Assembly: GCA_034769895.1 (NCBI GenBank)
Contig: CM068368.1
Location: 339,721,076 to 339,785,075 of the forward strand
Origin: Magicicada septendecula
Lineage: Eukaryota; Arthropoda; Insecta; Hemiptera; Cicadidae
Length of the DNA: 64,000 bases
Direction of reading: 5' to 3'
The notes beneath the pieces were generated by a model, which worked only from the letters and a program-made list of their open reading frames with translations, was not told the origin of the DNA and did no database searches. Below are positions 1-15,719 of this stretch, in pieces (position 1 is the first letter of the stretch; each line of letters begins with the position of its first letter). The translations under genes and the position numbers were made by a program.

Positions 1-47
1 TAACTTCTACGTAGTAGAAGTTAAAATTCATAAGTTATGAATTTTAA
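1..47. repeat. two adjoining perfect palindromes
   Basis: Positions 1-23 have 10-bp arms (taacttctac / gtagaagtta) around a 3-base centre. Positions 21-47 form a second perfect palindrome with 13-bp arms around a single g, overlapping the first by three bases. A partial third copy (ttcataagtta) follows at about 48-58. The window edge cuts the context, so these could be the terminus of an inverted-repeat element. Confidence 0.8.
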
Positions 48-2084
48 TTCATAAGTTAAAAGAAAAAAATGTTATCGACAAATTAAGTTACTATCTAACG
101 ACAATCAGGCACTGCTGGCATATTATGTATCGCCCAACTGTTTCTTTGGTTTGTTCCACAAAACAATAAAATGTTTAATTTTCCAATGTATATTAATTGT
201 ATTGTTAAAATGTAAGTAAATATACAAAAAAGCAAAATAACGTAACAGAAGCATAAATTAGCCAAAAAGATGCAAACAGAACTCATGAGAAACAAGAAAC
301 TCGTTACACTTATTGCCGCTTTCAGTGAATGAATTGGTCCGAAAGCGAGTTATGCACCGTGTACCGTGAATGCCACTGAGCGTGTTATCCGAAGAAGATG
401 AGTAAGACCGAAGTAAATGGCCGTGAAATCTCAAAGATTATGACGAAACATTATGGTACCACCCGACAACCGTCTCACCGTGTTGATACCAAGATGAGAT
501 ATTTAGTTTATGAACTTAGTGATGCTATACAGAAATTACATAAGTATACGTAGTACATTGCGAATAGCTCAATAGCAAAATATTCGTGAACAAGAAATAA
601 ATATTGGAAGTTTATAGTGTATTTAAGTTTAGAGTTCAGACTATAGAATTATAGGTATTATAATCCAACTAGCACTTTCGAAATCAACCGGTATGTAGGC
701 TATAGTGGATTCTCGGCTTCGACCTGATGTACCGAAAGAGCTAACTGGATAACCACTACCGCTTATGAGGTTAGCAAATTACAAGACTGCAAGGTTGGAA
801 CAGTCAAACCACTAATACTTCACTGCATATAAAAGTAAATATTGGGCTAAGAGCATGTGTTCAGTATTGTTGCTGTTTCAGTCATGTGAATATGATTTTG
901 CATTGTTTGAGTCACTCAACCAAACATGAAAAAAGCATACAAAAGAAACTCAATTAAATTTGTTTAGATCTTTAAAGTTATAATATATTTCAACTTTAGC
1001 AAATTTCTTTGAGTATTTTAAGTTCTTTCTAACTTTAAGTTGAGATTTAAATTAAAGAGAGATTTTGTTAATCTCATTAATAAACAAAACAGACACAGGA
1101 CACAATTGTGCGTTAATATATGAGGGGGAATTTCTCCAACATAACTGAATGTTTTTAAGAGTTTTTAATTAGAGTACCAGAGAATTTAGTATATTTATTA
1201 GGAGTACCAGGTTATTGTTAAAAATAATAAACACGTATGTTATTCTACCCAATCTTACAATCAACATATGTAGATTCTGCCACCCCTAGAGTTTACTAGC
1301 TAATCTTCTAAATAATATTGATAACATGATGATAGACAAATTTAAGAAATGGTAATTCTAGGCTTCTTGGATAACAATTAATACGGGCAAATAAAATTGT
1401 GTACGTATATTAAAATAATATTCCTTGAACGATAAATGAATCTAATTCATATACTAATGGTTGCTTCAACAAATATGAAGATCTGGAGAAAAAGAAACAG
1501 ATATTATTGGCAAAGTTATAGGCTACGATGTGAAACAGCATGCGAATCGATCTGAAACTTTCTTTAAACGTATACAATGACTAATCGAAAACTTTCCGAA
1601 CTGGTATTTATTATAAGCTGTCACCGTCTTTATTTGTGCTGTGGTGAGGCAAATACATTTGTACTTTTGACTGATTATTGACTCCCATGCATGCCTTTCA
1701 ATCTCGACCGATGTGCCTTTCTAACCTACGGACGTGTGAATGTGATTCCTAGATTCCTAATAGCCTGGACAGACAGTGTCACTTTTTTATTCACGAAATA
1801 TGTCACACAAAAACGTTGGAAGTTTGCAACGTGTAACGTAATATTTAGAAGATCGTGTTAGTTTAAAAGTAGGTCTATACTTTAGCAGCTGAAAGTTTTA
1901 CGATGATGCATAAATTATGTATATTAGCTACGAGGAAATGATATTTATAACAGTGAAGACGAGTTTTAAAATCGGTTGCAATTTCAAGTTTTTACAACCG
2001 AACATTTTGAACAGAATTTTTGCTTCTCAGCCAACATAAAATATTTAACCATAAGTTTTTAAAAGTTTCTTATATTCTCAGATC
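48..2084. other. AT-rich non-coding stretch
   Basis: No open frame of convincing length or composition is seen on either strand, and no recognised repeat. The 66-codon minus-strand frame at 95-295 is low-complexity and hydrophobic and is not supported as a gene. Confidence 0.5.
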
Positions 2085-2115
<31 letters not shown>

Positions 2116-2126
2116 CGCGCGCGCGA
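2085..2126. repeat. (TG)n-(CG)n compound microsatellite
   Basis: About 23 bases of alternating TG run directly into about 19 bases of alternating GC, then decay into gagcgagcga. Alternating purine-pyrimidine tracts of this kind can adopt Z-DNA. Confidence 0.95.
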
Positions 2127-5100
2127 GCGAGCGAACGGGCGTGTGTTACTTAAACAACTACAGACCCATTAACCTCCCCTCTCGGATCCGACACTTGATA
2201 ATCTACTTGATACCATGACCACGTTCAGGCCACTGAAGTTCACATTCCCATATCAAACTTCCTAAAATCACTTCCTAATACTACATTATTTTTAAACTTC
2301 CAATCTATATTTACAGAGCCATGCAGAAATATTCGTAGCACCGTCTTGAATCGCACTTTATGTCGACCTTCAAATGATCGCCTACAATTTTATTTCACAC
2401 TGTTTTAGTAAGGATAAATTAATAACCCGTATATGTCATTTCAGTTTTCTTTTGAGGTTAACTTCCTTTCATTTTCCTTTCTTCTCCATTACTAGGCCTA
2501 TACATATTACATTTTTCTGCATTATCAATACTACTGATCACATTTTCTTACATCTTATATCATTAAGCAAGTGCAAAATATCACCTCAAACTTTAAGACA
2601 TTCAAAACCAGGGATGTTTTCTACTTTTCACTTACCTTTTGCGGTTTTTCTGAGGGTATGTTGTAGAAAGAAGTATAAAGTTGTATTAAGAACATCACAG
2701 CAGTACTCAATCTGTATGCGTTTTATTTACTCAGTCATTTCTCATCTATACATTATACAGTTTTACTAATATTATTTGTTTACACATTAGGAATATAACC
2801 ATTGTCAGCAACATTTTACAGTTCATTTTTATGTCTACTAAATAAATAAAATTCTGAACTTTCTCACACACAAAAATCAAAAAGTAATACAAGAACTCTT
2901 GTACTCTGCGGCTATGTCTACACAGCTTTTCGTGAATATTAAATTCAGTTTTATAGCTGAAATTTGTGTTGTTTTTTTAAGATCAACACGAATAGTGAAG
3001 GTAAAGAAATAGCATTATTCTACTGTATTCTTATGATATATATTGTCACAAAGTAGGTATTTTTTAACATTAAAAGTTTCTTTTGTAACACTGCTGTAAA
3101 TACTGATTTTAACGCTCATACTTCAATCGCACATGTCATATACCCTTTATAATCACATTTTAATTCAAACGTAAAACACGTTATAAATAAAGTTTTATAC
3201 AGAAAATTATGATAAACATTACAGATATTAGTAAAACTTAAGTTATCGTTAAAAACATTATATTTGTATTTAACAGAACTGTAAAGATAAAACGTTAATT
3301 ATCCACAAAACTATAGCATAATTAATTAACTGGCAGTTTATCGATTACTTTAGTCGTATTTCTTGTACACGTGTTTAATGTCAAAGTTTATAATAAAAAC
3401 AGTCTTTGTTAGAATTATTCTGTTTCAAATTACTATACGTAAATTTGTGCAGAATAAAGGTTTATTAATTAATCTATAGTTTTGCGGAAAAGGTTAATTA
3501 AAAGAAATAAACTGAATAAGTTTGAATCACTTGTGGCGTAGGAAACTCTCAATGAAAAAACATGTTTTACAGAGATGCAAAAATATTTCTAGGTACAGTC
3601 AATTGGTCTTATTCGTACATTAGCATATTCAATAAACTACATCAGGAAAAAAGCTGTTCTTATCTACTTAAGAACACATCTTGGAAGGTGTTTCATACAC
3701 AAAATGCCCCAAAAGTTTAAAATATATTAAATGTATATTAAATGTATTTTTTTCTTTTCGCCGATTCGAAACAGAAATATTATACTGATTATTGAAAGTA
3801 ATATTACAGAAACAAATATTTTAATAGTGCAGAAAAATTTATGGCATCAACAGAGATACTGAATGATAAATGTTAATAAATTTGAAAATTGGGACTTTAA
3901 AAAATTTATTATTGATTTAGAGAAATCCAGATTACGCATTTGATATGTAAGCTCATAAATAAAAACATTTAAGCCATTAACGACCACTTTTTAGTAAGAA
4001 TTTAAGGTACACATTACAATAAAATTACATTTATCAATAGCACTTCCTTGTAGTACCAAGAAATATTACAGCATCATGTATCATATAAGGCAGATCCTTT
4101 TAATGACATTCTTTGTATTCTCCAATATGTTTCCATGCTTAGTTTATAATTCTATTATTTTAACAACATTAAATTGTTAAAGTATTGTTATGTTTTAAAT
4201 AAATAGTTCATTTATAATTGATATCAATATATTCTAGTTTAGTTTTCAGATCAATGTAAAGTAATTTGTAAAGTCATTCTATTGATCTAATGAAGTGAGT
4301 CTATTTTTAGAATATTACACTAAATTAATGAGTTACACAAACATTCTAAAAACTTGTAGTTCACATTTGTTTGTGAATGTTTAGTGTTCCGTCAGAAATC
4401 AGAAACATTTAACAAGTTAACCCTATGTTTTAGCCTAAAATTAAATTATCCCAACAACCTTGTATCTGGAACAGTACTTAGCGACCATACACAAGATTAA
4501 ATCAATTATTTGTAGTTTAAAACCTTGCGGTGGTTATTCTAGTATATATTTTTCAATTCCAGATCTTAAATTGTTGTAGCAGACGTGGGTATGAACTATG
4601 TGCGAAATTTTTTGTGGGTAGTTTTACAATATTAGAGTAGAGACTATGTTCTGTATATTGTTTGTATTAATCCTGACAAAATGATGAGCATCTTACAACT
4701 AATAAATTGACATAATAAGATTTTATAGGCTGGTTAATTCATTCAGTGTGTCAACACTTTTAGTAAAATATGTCTATCTATTCTTACACACGATACATTT
4801 GTAATCTTCACCAGAGCAGGTATCGTAAAGCAACTGGACTTGTAGAACTCATTTTCCATAATACAATATTATACAAGTCTATAAGTAATAAAAATGTATT
4901 TTTCCTTGGATCTATTTAGATTAGTCACTACAATTAGTGTAATCACTACTACAGGTTTCTAGAAAGTGATTATTGGTCGGTTTCATTTTGACTATATTAA
5001 AGCAAACGCCACACAATAAATAAAGGAACGTCGGCTAGAAACTTAATATGTTTCTATGTAAGCGTTACGCTGCTAGAAGAAGAGAGGCCAACGATGATTT

Positions 5101-5992
5101 CTTTAAATTTGTGTTATAAATATTTTATAAAATTATTTTGTTTATTTGTCTCTACACAAAGTTAGAAACTAACACATAATTATGACTCCTGAACTAATTA
5201 ATTTCCTGAACACCTAATTTGATTAAATCTCTATGCTAATAAATGTTATTTAAGAAAAAGTACAATAGAAGAATCGTGTCCACCTATGGTCCATACAAGA
5301 GTTGGGAGACTGTCTAAAATGTGGAATACAAATTTTAAAATCAGACAGAGATGTAAGGAGAAACTTTTTGTATCATATAAAAGACGTAGGCATTTTGCAC
5401 AGTGTATAATTTATTTTAGGTCAACATTAGAATGAACACTATGTAAAGATTATCCGCTTACGAAATGTCCAGCATGCTAGCCTCTGTTAGGTTATCTATA
5501 GCAATAACCGACTTTATATGACAGTATAGAACAATGGAACAATGGCCACTACTTACATGGAAACAGACACACCTGAAAGAATGAAGACAGCCAGCAAGAG
5601 TTAAAACTATCGAGGCTGTGTTAGTTTCTGGATATCCCAGAATGTTACTTGTAACTGAAAAAATTAAGAGGATTTTGACTGAAAAATTAGTATTGTTCTT
5701 TTTGTACAAAGTTTCTCTGCTTGTCTGTAGTAGATTTTCGTATTTTCTGGTTTACACTTTTACGCTTGATTTAATGTTAGCATTATTTTTGTTCACTAAC
5801 AGTATGTAGGCTAAATTTACTTCCCATCTGTCACACAAAAAGCAGTAACTACGTTAAGGGCAATTAATTTCGACAAATTGCTTAAGCTTAAGAATTAAAT
5901 AAAAATAACACGCCTCAGTTTATATAAGTATGTAATAGATTTAGTTTTCAAATATCTTACTGTATATTATTTACTGTGTAACCTTATACATA

Positions 5993-5994
<2 letters not shown>
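2127..5994. other. AT-rich non-coding stretch
   Basis: I see no gene here. The longest plus-strand frame (2374-2769, 131 codons) is rich in Phe, Ser, Cys and His, as expected of a chance frame in AT-rich DNA, and has no recognisable domain. Many homopolymer runs and AATAAA-like strings occur, none tied to a transcript. Confidence 0.5.
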
Positions 5995-7919
<1,925 letters not shown>

Positions 7920-10900
7920 TCAATAGTACATTTCTCGTTCGACCCATCCGCCGTGGTGTCGACGCATCCAGAACTTACGGCACTCGTCGTATATGAAGAT
8001 AAGGACAGCGAAAGGAACAGCCGGCAGCCACCACTGCCAACGAACGGGATACGTCCTCAGCACCTCGCTCATTCCCGGACAGTAGGACACAAAACAAGCG
8101 GCTACCGTTTCAAACACCATTCCGAAGTTCAAAACCCAGTTGTTCATGCCCTGATGGACTATCGAATTATAACGAGTTTTGCATATGATTAGATCGGCCC
8201 ATTGAACGACAACAATAGCGATGAAAAAGGCAGTATGGCAGGTGAATTCTAATATCTTGCGATTACCGTACGTCCATTCCTGTCCGTAGGAGTCCACCAA
8301 ATCGTTTATCACATCGGAATCCCAGTACTTACGGATACCAAACAGTCGGGCAGGCATCCATCCGTTCTGAGCCATTATAACGAAATAGGAAAAGAATCCG
8401 GCAGCAGCTTCTATGACGCCGATCTGAGTATACGCAACGAATATGAGTTTTTTGGTGACCAACTTATCGGTCCTTGGATTCCTAGGATGTCTTCTCATGA
8501 TATCAGACTCTGCGGTTTCATAGGCTAGGGAAATTGCTGGCCACATATCCGTACCAAGATCAATACACAACACAGCGACGACCCCAAGAGGTAATGGTAT
8601 GCCACTGACAATGAACAATAGGAACGGAGTGATTTCTGGAATGTTTGAAGCCAAAGTATATGCTATTGATTTCTTCAAATTGTCAAATATAAGTCTTCCT
8701 TCTTCCACGCCTGTCACTATGGACGCAAAGTTGTCGTCCAGTAAAATCATATCGGCTGTCTGTTTGGACACGTCTGATCCTGTGATACCCATAGCGATAC
8801 CGATATCGGCTTTCTTCAGCGCCGGTGAGTCATTGACACCATCTCCAGTAACAGCGACGATTGCCCCCAGGTTCTGGCAACCTTCGACGATATGCAGCTT
8901 TTGTGTCGGCGACGTTCTAGCGAATACAATCTCTTTGTGCGTTCTTAATAAGTGTTCAAGTTCGTCGCTCGTCATATCCCTCAACTGCGATCCCTGAACA
9001 ACTATGGTAGTAGATTCACTCGGGTCTAGAGATTGTATAGGAACGTTACGTTCCTTCGCGATGTCTTCCAGTGTTTTCGAATCTTTCGATATTATACCGA
9101 CCGATTTCGCAATAGCTTTAGCTGTAACGGGATGATCACCTGTCACCATGATAACGCGAATACCAGCCGTTCTGCATTTGGCGACAGCGTCGGGAACTGC
9201 AGGGCGAGGAGGGTCCAGCATCGACATCAGTCCAAGGAAACTTAAACCTTCCATAGGGAAATTCGGTTTTTCACTGCTGAATTTAAATCCAATGGGGAAC
9301 TCCTTCTTAGGCAAATAGTATTGACAAAAACCAAGTACACGTTCACCAAAGTTGCCTAGTTGATCCATAATAATTTCGAATTCTTCCCTGATGCGGTCGT
9401 CTATATCTACAGTGGTCTCATCTATTCTTATCGTCTTACAGCGATCAATTATGCGTTCCGGAGCTCCTTTCATCACCAACAAGTGACCGTCAGAATCGGG
9501 AAGTACATGTATCGAAACTTGAAACTTGTCAGTTGAATTGAAGGGTATCTCACAAACTTTCCTATGCTTCTTGCGAAATTCCATCACATCGCCCTCGGCT
9601 AGAGTCGAAAACTTTAGAATAGCTGCTTCTGATGCGTCACCCATCACTTCCCTTTTCAGAACTGGAACGGTCTCTTGGCCGGGAGTGAATTCAGCTCTGC
9701 TGCACAAACAGCCTGCACGGTATAAATCCTTGTATTCTGGACAGTCCTTGTCTGTTACTCCCGCCTCGGTTAAAATATAGTCCACATCTTTTATATCCAA
9801 ATTGTAACTTAGGTGAGTAACCGTCATTCTATTCTGAGTCAGCGTGCCAGTTTTGTCGCTACAGATAGCAGACGTTGAACCCAGAGTCTCGACGGCTTCC
9901 AAATGTTTGACAAGACAGTTTTTCGATGCCATGCGTTTGGCAGTGAGCGACAGACAAACGGTGACAGTAGCCAGCAAACCTTCCGGTACATTAGCCACGA
10001 TGATGCCAATAAGAAATATCACTGCATCCAGCCAGTGATAACCCAATGCAAACGACATTAAAAAGAAAGATATGCCCAGAAATATAGCCCAGCTTGAGAT
10101 TACATGCATGAAATGGTGAATTTCTTTTGCTATAGGTGTTTCTCCGGTATCAAGGCCAGATGCTAGGCCAGCAATCCGGCCCATCACGGTGCGATCTCCA
10201 GTCAATATGACAAGCCCTTTGGCGGTTCCTTCGACTGCATTCGTCGAAAAGAATGCTAAATTTTTCGTCTCCAATGCTATATCGTTTGTACACTCTATGG
10301 TTCTGGCCTGTGGTTCTGATTCACCAGTCAGCGACGAATTGTCCACTTTAAACCCTTGACAATCAACTATTCGTATGTCCGCCGGAATTCTGTCTCCGAA
10401 CTTAACCAAAACAATATCACCAACAACCAACTCTTCTGAAAGAATAGTCTTCGTTACACCATCTCTGATAACATTTGCATATTGTGGTATCATGTTCTTG
10501 AACGAGTCCATGATTTTCGAGCTCTTTGATTCTTGTACAAAAGAAAATAAACCGGTGAATACGCAAACCAGTATCAACACGATACCTAAATACAAGTTAT
10601 CTTTAGGAGCGTCATCAGCAATATGGTGTTCAATGACATACGCGATGAAACACAACACAGCTCCGGTCCACAGTAATATCGAAAATCCTTGGAATAAATG
10701 TTTCAGTAATACTATCCACGCTGGAGTACGTTTTTCCGGCGTCAAAGCGTTCGGGCCGTCCCTGGCTAAAACCTGTTTAGCAATGTTAGTTGTCAGCCCC
10801 TTTTCTGGGTGCGTCTTGTATCGTTTACATAAATCCTTTAACGGCACTTTGTGATCGTCTATTTCTATTTCTTGTTTCAGATTTTCCAGTTTTTCCGCCC

Positions 10901-10961
10901 GCGTCTCTTCTTTGGTTTTGTGATCTATCGCCAGCGATAGAGTTGATACCATAGCATCCAT
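7920..10961 (-). CDS. Na+/K+-transporting ATPase alpha subunit, intronless paralog
   Basis: This is a P-type ATPase of the plasma membrane that exchanges three Na+ for two K+ per ATP, normally with a beta subunit. The frame is 1013 codons, the full family length, with no intron. The start lies in AAAATGG and the protein ends in the family's GGWVE..YY tail. Visible landmarks are LTGES in the actuator domain, the phosphorylated Asp369 in [18 protein letters not shown] in the nucleotide domain, [11 protein letters not shown], and ten probable membrane spans. Cation ligands Glu327, Asn776, Glu779, Asp804, Asp808, Asp926 and Glu954 (pig numbering) are kept. Odd residues are Glu111 instead of Gln and Val797 instead of Thr, both cardiac-glycoside contact positions, plus Trp810 and Phe953. 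Asn122 is kept. The reading frame looks functional. Insect ATPalpha genes normally have introns, so I infer a retroposed or intron-lost paralog. The family is certain; ortholog identity is not. Confidence 0.96.
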   Translation of the reverse strand: MDAMVSTLSLAIDHKTKEETRAEKLENLKQEIEIDDHKVPLKDLCKRYKTHPEKGLTTNIAKQVLARDGPNALTPEKRTPAWIVLLKHLFQGFSILLWTGAVLCFIAYVIEHHIADDAPKDNLYLGIVLILVCVFTGLFSFVQESKSSKIMDSFKNMIPQYANVIRDGVTKTILSEELVVGDIVLVKFGDRIPADIRIVDCQGFKVDNSSLTGESEPQARTIECTNDIALETKNLAFFSTNAVEGTAKGLVILTGDRTVMGRIAGLASGLDTGETPIAKEIHHFMHVISSWAIFLGISFFLMSFALGYHWLDAVIFLIGIIVANVPEGLLATVTVCLSLTAKRMASKNCLVKHLEAVETLGSTSAICSDKTGTLTQNRMTVTHLSYNLDIKDVDYILTEAGVTDKDCPEYKDLYRAGCLCSRAEFTPGQETVPVLKREVMGDASEAAILKFSTLAEGDVMEFRKKHRKVCEIPFNSTDKFQVSIHVLPDSDGHLLVMKGAPERIIDRCKTIRIDETTVDIDDRIREEFEIIMDQLGNFGERVLGFCQYYLPKKEFPIGFKFSSEKPNFPMEGLSFLGLMSMLDPPRPAVPDAVAKCRTAGIRVIMVTGDHPVTAKAIAKSVGIISKDSKTLEDIAKERNVPIQSLDPSESTTIVVQGSQLRDMTSDELEHLLRTHKEIVFARTSPTQKLHIVEGCQNLGAIVAVTGDGVNDSPALKKADIGIAMGITGSDVSKQTADMILLDDNFASIVTGVEEGRLIFDNLKKSIAYTLASNIPEITPFLLFIVSGIPLPLGVVAVLCIDLGTDMWPAISLAYETAESDIMRRHPRNPRTDKLVTKKLIFVAYTQIGVIEAAAGFFSYFVIMAQNGWMPARLFGIRKYWDSDVINDLVDSYGQEWTYGNRKILEFTCHTAFFIAIVVVQWADLIICKTRYNSIVHQGMNNWVLNFGMVFETVAACFVSYCPGMSEVLRTYPVRWQWWLPAVPFAVLIFIYDECRKFWMRRHHGGWVEREMYY

Positions 10962-13900
10962 TTTGAGTCAGTTTTCTTTAACGGTTTCTGTCTTTTATAT
11001 AACTTACTTAGCTTTTTATCCTTTAAATGTTATAAATAACTTTATGTTATAATAATTCTGAATTTTTTAATAAACACGTGTACAATTTGGTTGCCATATT
11101 AATTATTTTGACTATAATTCCCATTGTATCGTGAAACAATATGCTCTTTTTTTAATACACTTACACAGTTTGAACCGAAAACACTTACACTCGACTTAAA
11201 AAAGTAAAAATATTTTTCCGATCAATGACACAATTTATGTTTTATTCATATACTTTTCCTTCCAACACAGAACACTACTCTAGTGGATTAATTTTATACA
11301 ATCACGGATACAAATATATGACGAATTTGGACGTGATTACGGAATTTATTTGGCGGTTTCGAAGCAGTTAAGTGTTGATTTTATTGTCAGATGACCGGTT
11401 CATGCTTGGCCGTAAGTGTCTCGCTCGTCGGGAGCATGTCTGCGGTTGTTATGCAGAATTAGTTTAGAACAGCAACCAGCGTCTGAAAAAAGAAAAGAGA
11501 GCAGGATTAGTAATATGTACCAATCATATCATAAACGTAATAAACATAATAAAAGTCCATCTAACAGTACAGCCTGTAGTAACTGTTGCGTCATGCAGTC
11601 TTATGAGTATGTATTCGAAGACGGGAATTAATTGCCTTAATAAATAATTTTTTGTATTTTAAAAACGGGAATTTTTGGCAAAAAACCGTTATTTAAAATT
11701 TTAGTGAAAATCGTTCACTTCTACAACCCTGCAGTACGAAGATCCAAAAAATCTAAGTAGACTAAAAACTTGGGCTATGACAGATATTTGAAGGTTAAAG
11801 CACATGTATATAATCTCTTGCTAGATCGCCACTCCCGGCGTATACATAAGCCTTATACAAAGAGCAATTCGAATCACTGACAAGTGGTTCTCACTGTTTC
11901 GGTTTAAATGCGATTTCTGGTTATTAACTACATAATTTAAGTTAATAATAATAAAATGTTGCCTCAGCAGTAATTATTATAATAATTTGTTACCATATAA
12001 TTCATATGGTATATGATATGTATCTCTGTAAAATAATGTACTATCGACTTTTCTATATAACATATATCTTAATGCTATATTAAAAAAACGTAGCATAAAC
12101 CAGACTACCTTGTTTAACATTCTACATTTTATGTGTGGGGGGGGTGGCGCGCGCGCGCGCGAGTGTGTGTGTGTGTGTATAAGAGAGAGTTTTGTTTAGG
12201 TGAGTGAGGTTAAGAAATTAAATTCAAGTGTCAACCTTACCAAAAGTGGCTCACACTGTTGACACAGGAGAGTCTTGTAATCGAATGATTCCCGGAAACA
12301 GGAATCCTCCTTCTCTAAGAAATGTCAACTGTCTCCTCGGAGGTCGGATGGAGCGATAAATTGCCACTTAAATCGGATTCGCCATTAAGTGGTCAACAGT
12401 ACAGGGTGTAAATGACAAGTAAACAACGTCAGTATGTCTCCAGTTCTGTGTGAATGTAATTAAGTGACAGCGTGTAGTGTAATGTTTGAAAGCATGCAGG
12501 GAGTTTAAGCATAATGCAGTCATAAGGCCTATGACTATCAACTAATCCCCGTATTGCAGTTGCAAGAAGATGTGTGTGTGATTTCATTCCTTGTAGCACA
12601 ATTTCTTGCAATCTGTGGATTACAATATTTATAACAACATATTCACTGAAACCTACTTTTTTATTTCGATGTTTAATGTAGATGCTGATGATAAATGTGA
12701 TAATGACGCAATCGAACGGATTATATTGAGTTTTTCACATAATTCTGTATAAATCTTCAAATTTTCAAATTGTGTCCCGAATTGTATATGGTAATTGTGA
12801 CACGTTTTATTTGGGACAGCCAAAAACAAGTTCAGAGATAGATAGGAGAACTTTTCTGAAGCTTTTATCTCAAATCAAATCCTGCCGCATACGCTCTAAT
12901 GATAATCATTCGTTTCCATGAACTGTCTTAATTTTTACACACTTTTAAGAAAGGTGGAAAATTAAAACATTAAAATTTATACAAAATGAATTTTTCAGAA
13001 CAGTTAAAATAGACAAACGATTTAACAAGAAATCTAAATCAGTACCCCTATTTCTGAAAACCCGCAGAGAGAAAGTGACACACAGAACTAAACAAATTTT
13101 CTTTACAGAATCTGTGTACAAACAATTGTATTTTCCTGACGACATCAAAAAGTAAAACTCCAAGAATAAAAGTACTGCATATACGGGAAACATTAAATTC
13201 ACGAAATAACTGCATACGAAAGAAAAATACCAAATTTCGTTCAGTTATTAATATACTGAAGACGTCAGAACTAGTATTTGATTACACGTCAGTGCATGTC
13301 AACGGTAGCTCCGTCAAGGTCCTGTAAACTCCACTTCAAGAAAAATACAGCGTATCAGAACATTTATTGAATGCTACTAAAAATTAAAAATCCTGGTCAA
13401 AACCGAATCTTAAACCTACCACCGTGAGACTTTCACGTTTTGTATTTAAATTAACGCTTTTTTAGACATGTTACTGACCGACCGATTTCATAATTTTAAA
13501 CAGTTAGCCTCCCCCTTGAATCTTGGTCTGCCACTGACTATTATATAGTTAATTGAAAATACATTTGGTTAAAGATTTTTATATTAATGGTGTATTATGT
13601 AGTGAACACTGTGATCATGTGTGCGGTCTCTCTGGGATCACTTCGATACAAATTGCTTCTTCCTTCAGACTAGTCGCGCGTGCCGGTATACTGTTACTGT
13701 CACAGAAGAGAAAATGTCGTTTATCGATTCGACCACGCCCTGTTGTTGTTGATTCAGAGTATCATCTGTCAGCAGATCAATATTGCGAGAAACACGGAGC
13801 GACGCTTGTGATAACGCGCGACGAATCACTTCCCAACCTAACAAGATAGCCACCAGAGTTAAACAATTAAAATAATCCAAACTTTCACCTTTTCTCGCGG

Positions 13901-14828
13901 ATAATGTACCAAGTTACGCTCGTTACACTATGTATTTTTAAGTTTTTTAATGTATTTGGTTCGATTGAAGACCTAATGGTTCGAATTAGAAGCAATGATA
14001 TTAATTTGACTTGACGGGTCTTAAGAGACATATGTCGTGGTTAAGAATCTGGATTAAGCGGATCGAATACATACGACATTGTACTTCCATTTATATAATT
14101 ACGACTGAAGTAACGTAATCGATAGATTAAAATAATTTAAAAATATTAAATGCTTTCTGTTTTTTTTTTAATATACACTCAAACATTTTGAAATATTATG
14201 TTTATTACTGTAGCATACTTTTATTTACTACACACACATTTAAATATTATGATAATAATGCTCTAAGTAATATAATTTTTGTTGAGCCTGTAAATAATGG
14301 TGAACAACATAAAAACTGCACAGGAAATGGAACCATAAGTAAAAGACATAACAAGACTATGACACTTACTTTATTCCATACAGACAAATTATTATTTTGA
14401 ATCATCACTCATTTGCGTACAATTCCCGCACCGTATGTATGTAATACGTACCTACATTTACATGCATGTAGAATTACAAGTACTCATACGAGACAGGGTC
14501 AGAATACAAGTGCAAGTACAAGTTCTCTAGCCATGTAACCAAGTGCCATAGAACGGATGCGATCTCTATGTACAACCAGTAAAGCGGCAGAAGCAACGTC
14601 CATGGGGGAAGAAATAAGTAAATTAAATTCAGTCTGGTTCTTCATGTAACTAACCCGATGTGCTTTATCTCATGTTCCGTGCTTTATATAAGTTCCAATT
14701 ACAGAAGCTATGATTTTCTTATAGAGTCCAGATACTAAATCAAGGGCTTCAACTGTATGTGTTAGTTCGTAAAATTCCAGAAAAGTAATATACTCATTTA
14801 ACTCCTGTGTGTGTTATTCATCCAAATT
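10962..14828. other. non-coding stretch upstream of the ATPase gene
   Basis: It should hold the promoter and 5' untranslated region of the minus-strand ATPase gene. At 12135-12178 there is a G-run, an alternating CG tract and (GT)n. Short frames such as 13553-13849 (98 codons) have no recognisable domain. No RNA gene was recognised. Confidence 0.45.
10992..11002 (-). promoter_or_regulatory. TATA-like box upstream of the ATPase gene
   Basis: The minus strand reads TTATATAAAAG, ending 31 bases before the start codon. If used, transcription would begin within about ten bases of the ATG, which is unusually close. It may equally be chance in AT-rich DNA, or a 5' intron may intervene: a GTAAGT string lies just upstream. 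Confidence 0.25.
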
Positions 14829-15281
<453 letters not shown>

Positions 15282-15719
15282 GATACATAGCCAACAGACT
15301 AAACTAGTTTTATTAAACTTTAATCTTCAGTCATTACAAGACCCACCCACAACGCCAAACGTCCTCTTTCTGAAACAAGACCTACGTACATATTTACGTT
15401 ACATGGATTTTAATCAACAATAATATGTTTGTTGAAATTTTAAATTCTTTGATAGTTATATTTCTTCTGTCACACCTTGTCCTAATTTTTCAATAAAATT
15501 TATCTTCAGCTTATAAATATTACATCTGACTGTTAAGACACTACTTACGTAAATTTCTTTAAATAAATTAATACATTGTAGCTTGCGGCACATAGTTATG
15601 ACTTTAAAATTATTAATTTGTATATTAAAAATAATGAATTTATGTGAGGATCGATAGCACCATCCAAAAAAAACTTGTTACACGAAGTTAATTTTCTAAG
15701 GAAAGACGAGATTTTTCAG
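15282..15719. other. AT-rich non-coding stretch
   Basis: No gene or recognised repeat is seen between the microsatellite and the LINE remnant. Confidence 0.4.

Noticed and set aside
2159..2200. NNYRPINLP-like string reminiscent of a LINE RT motif
   Set aside because: Only a handful of residues match and no other RT motif occurs on either side.
8599..8997. Plus-strand frames opposite the ATPase gene (also 9526-9780 and 10375-10854)
   Set aside because: They are antisense shadows of a conserved minus-strand coding sequence.
13553..13849. 98-codon plus-strand frame as a small gene
   Set aside because: Length is within chance expectation and no domain is visible.
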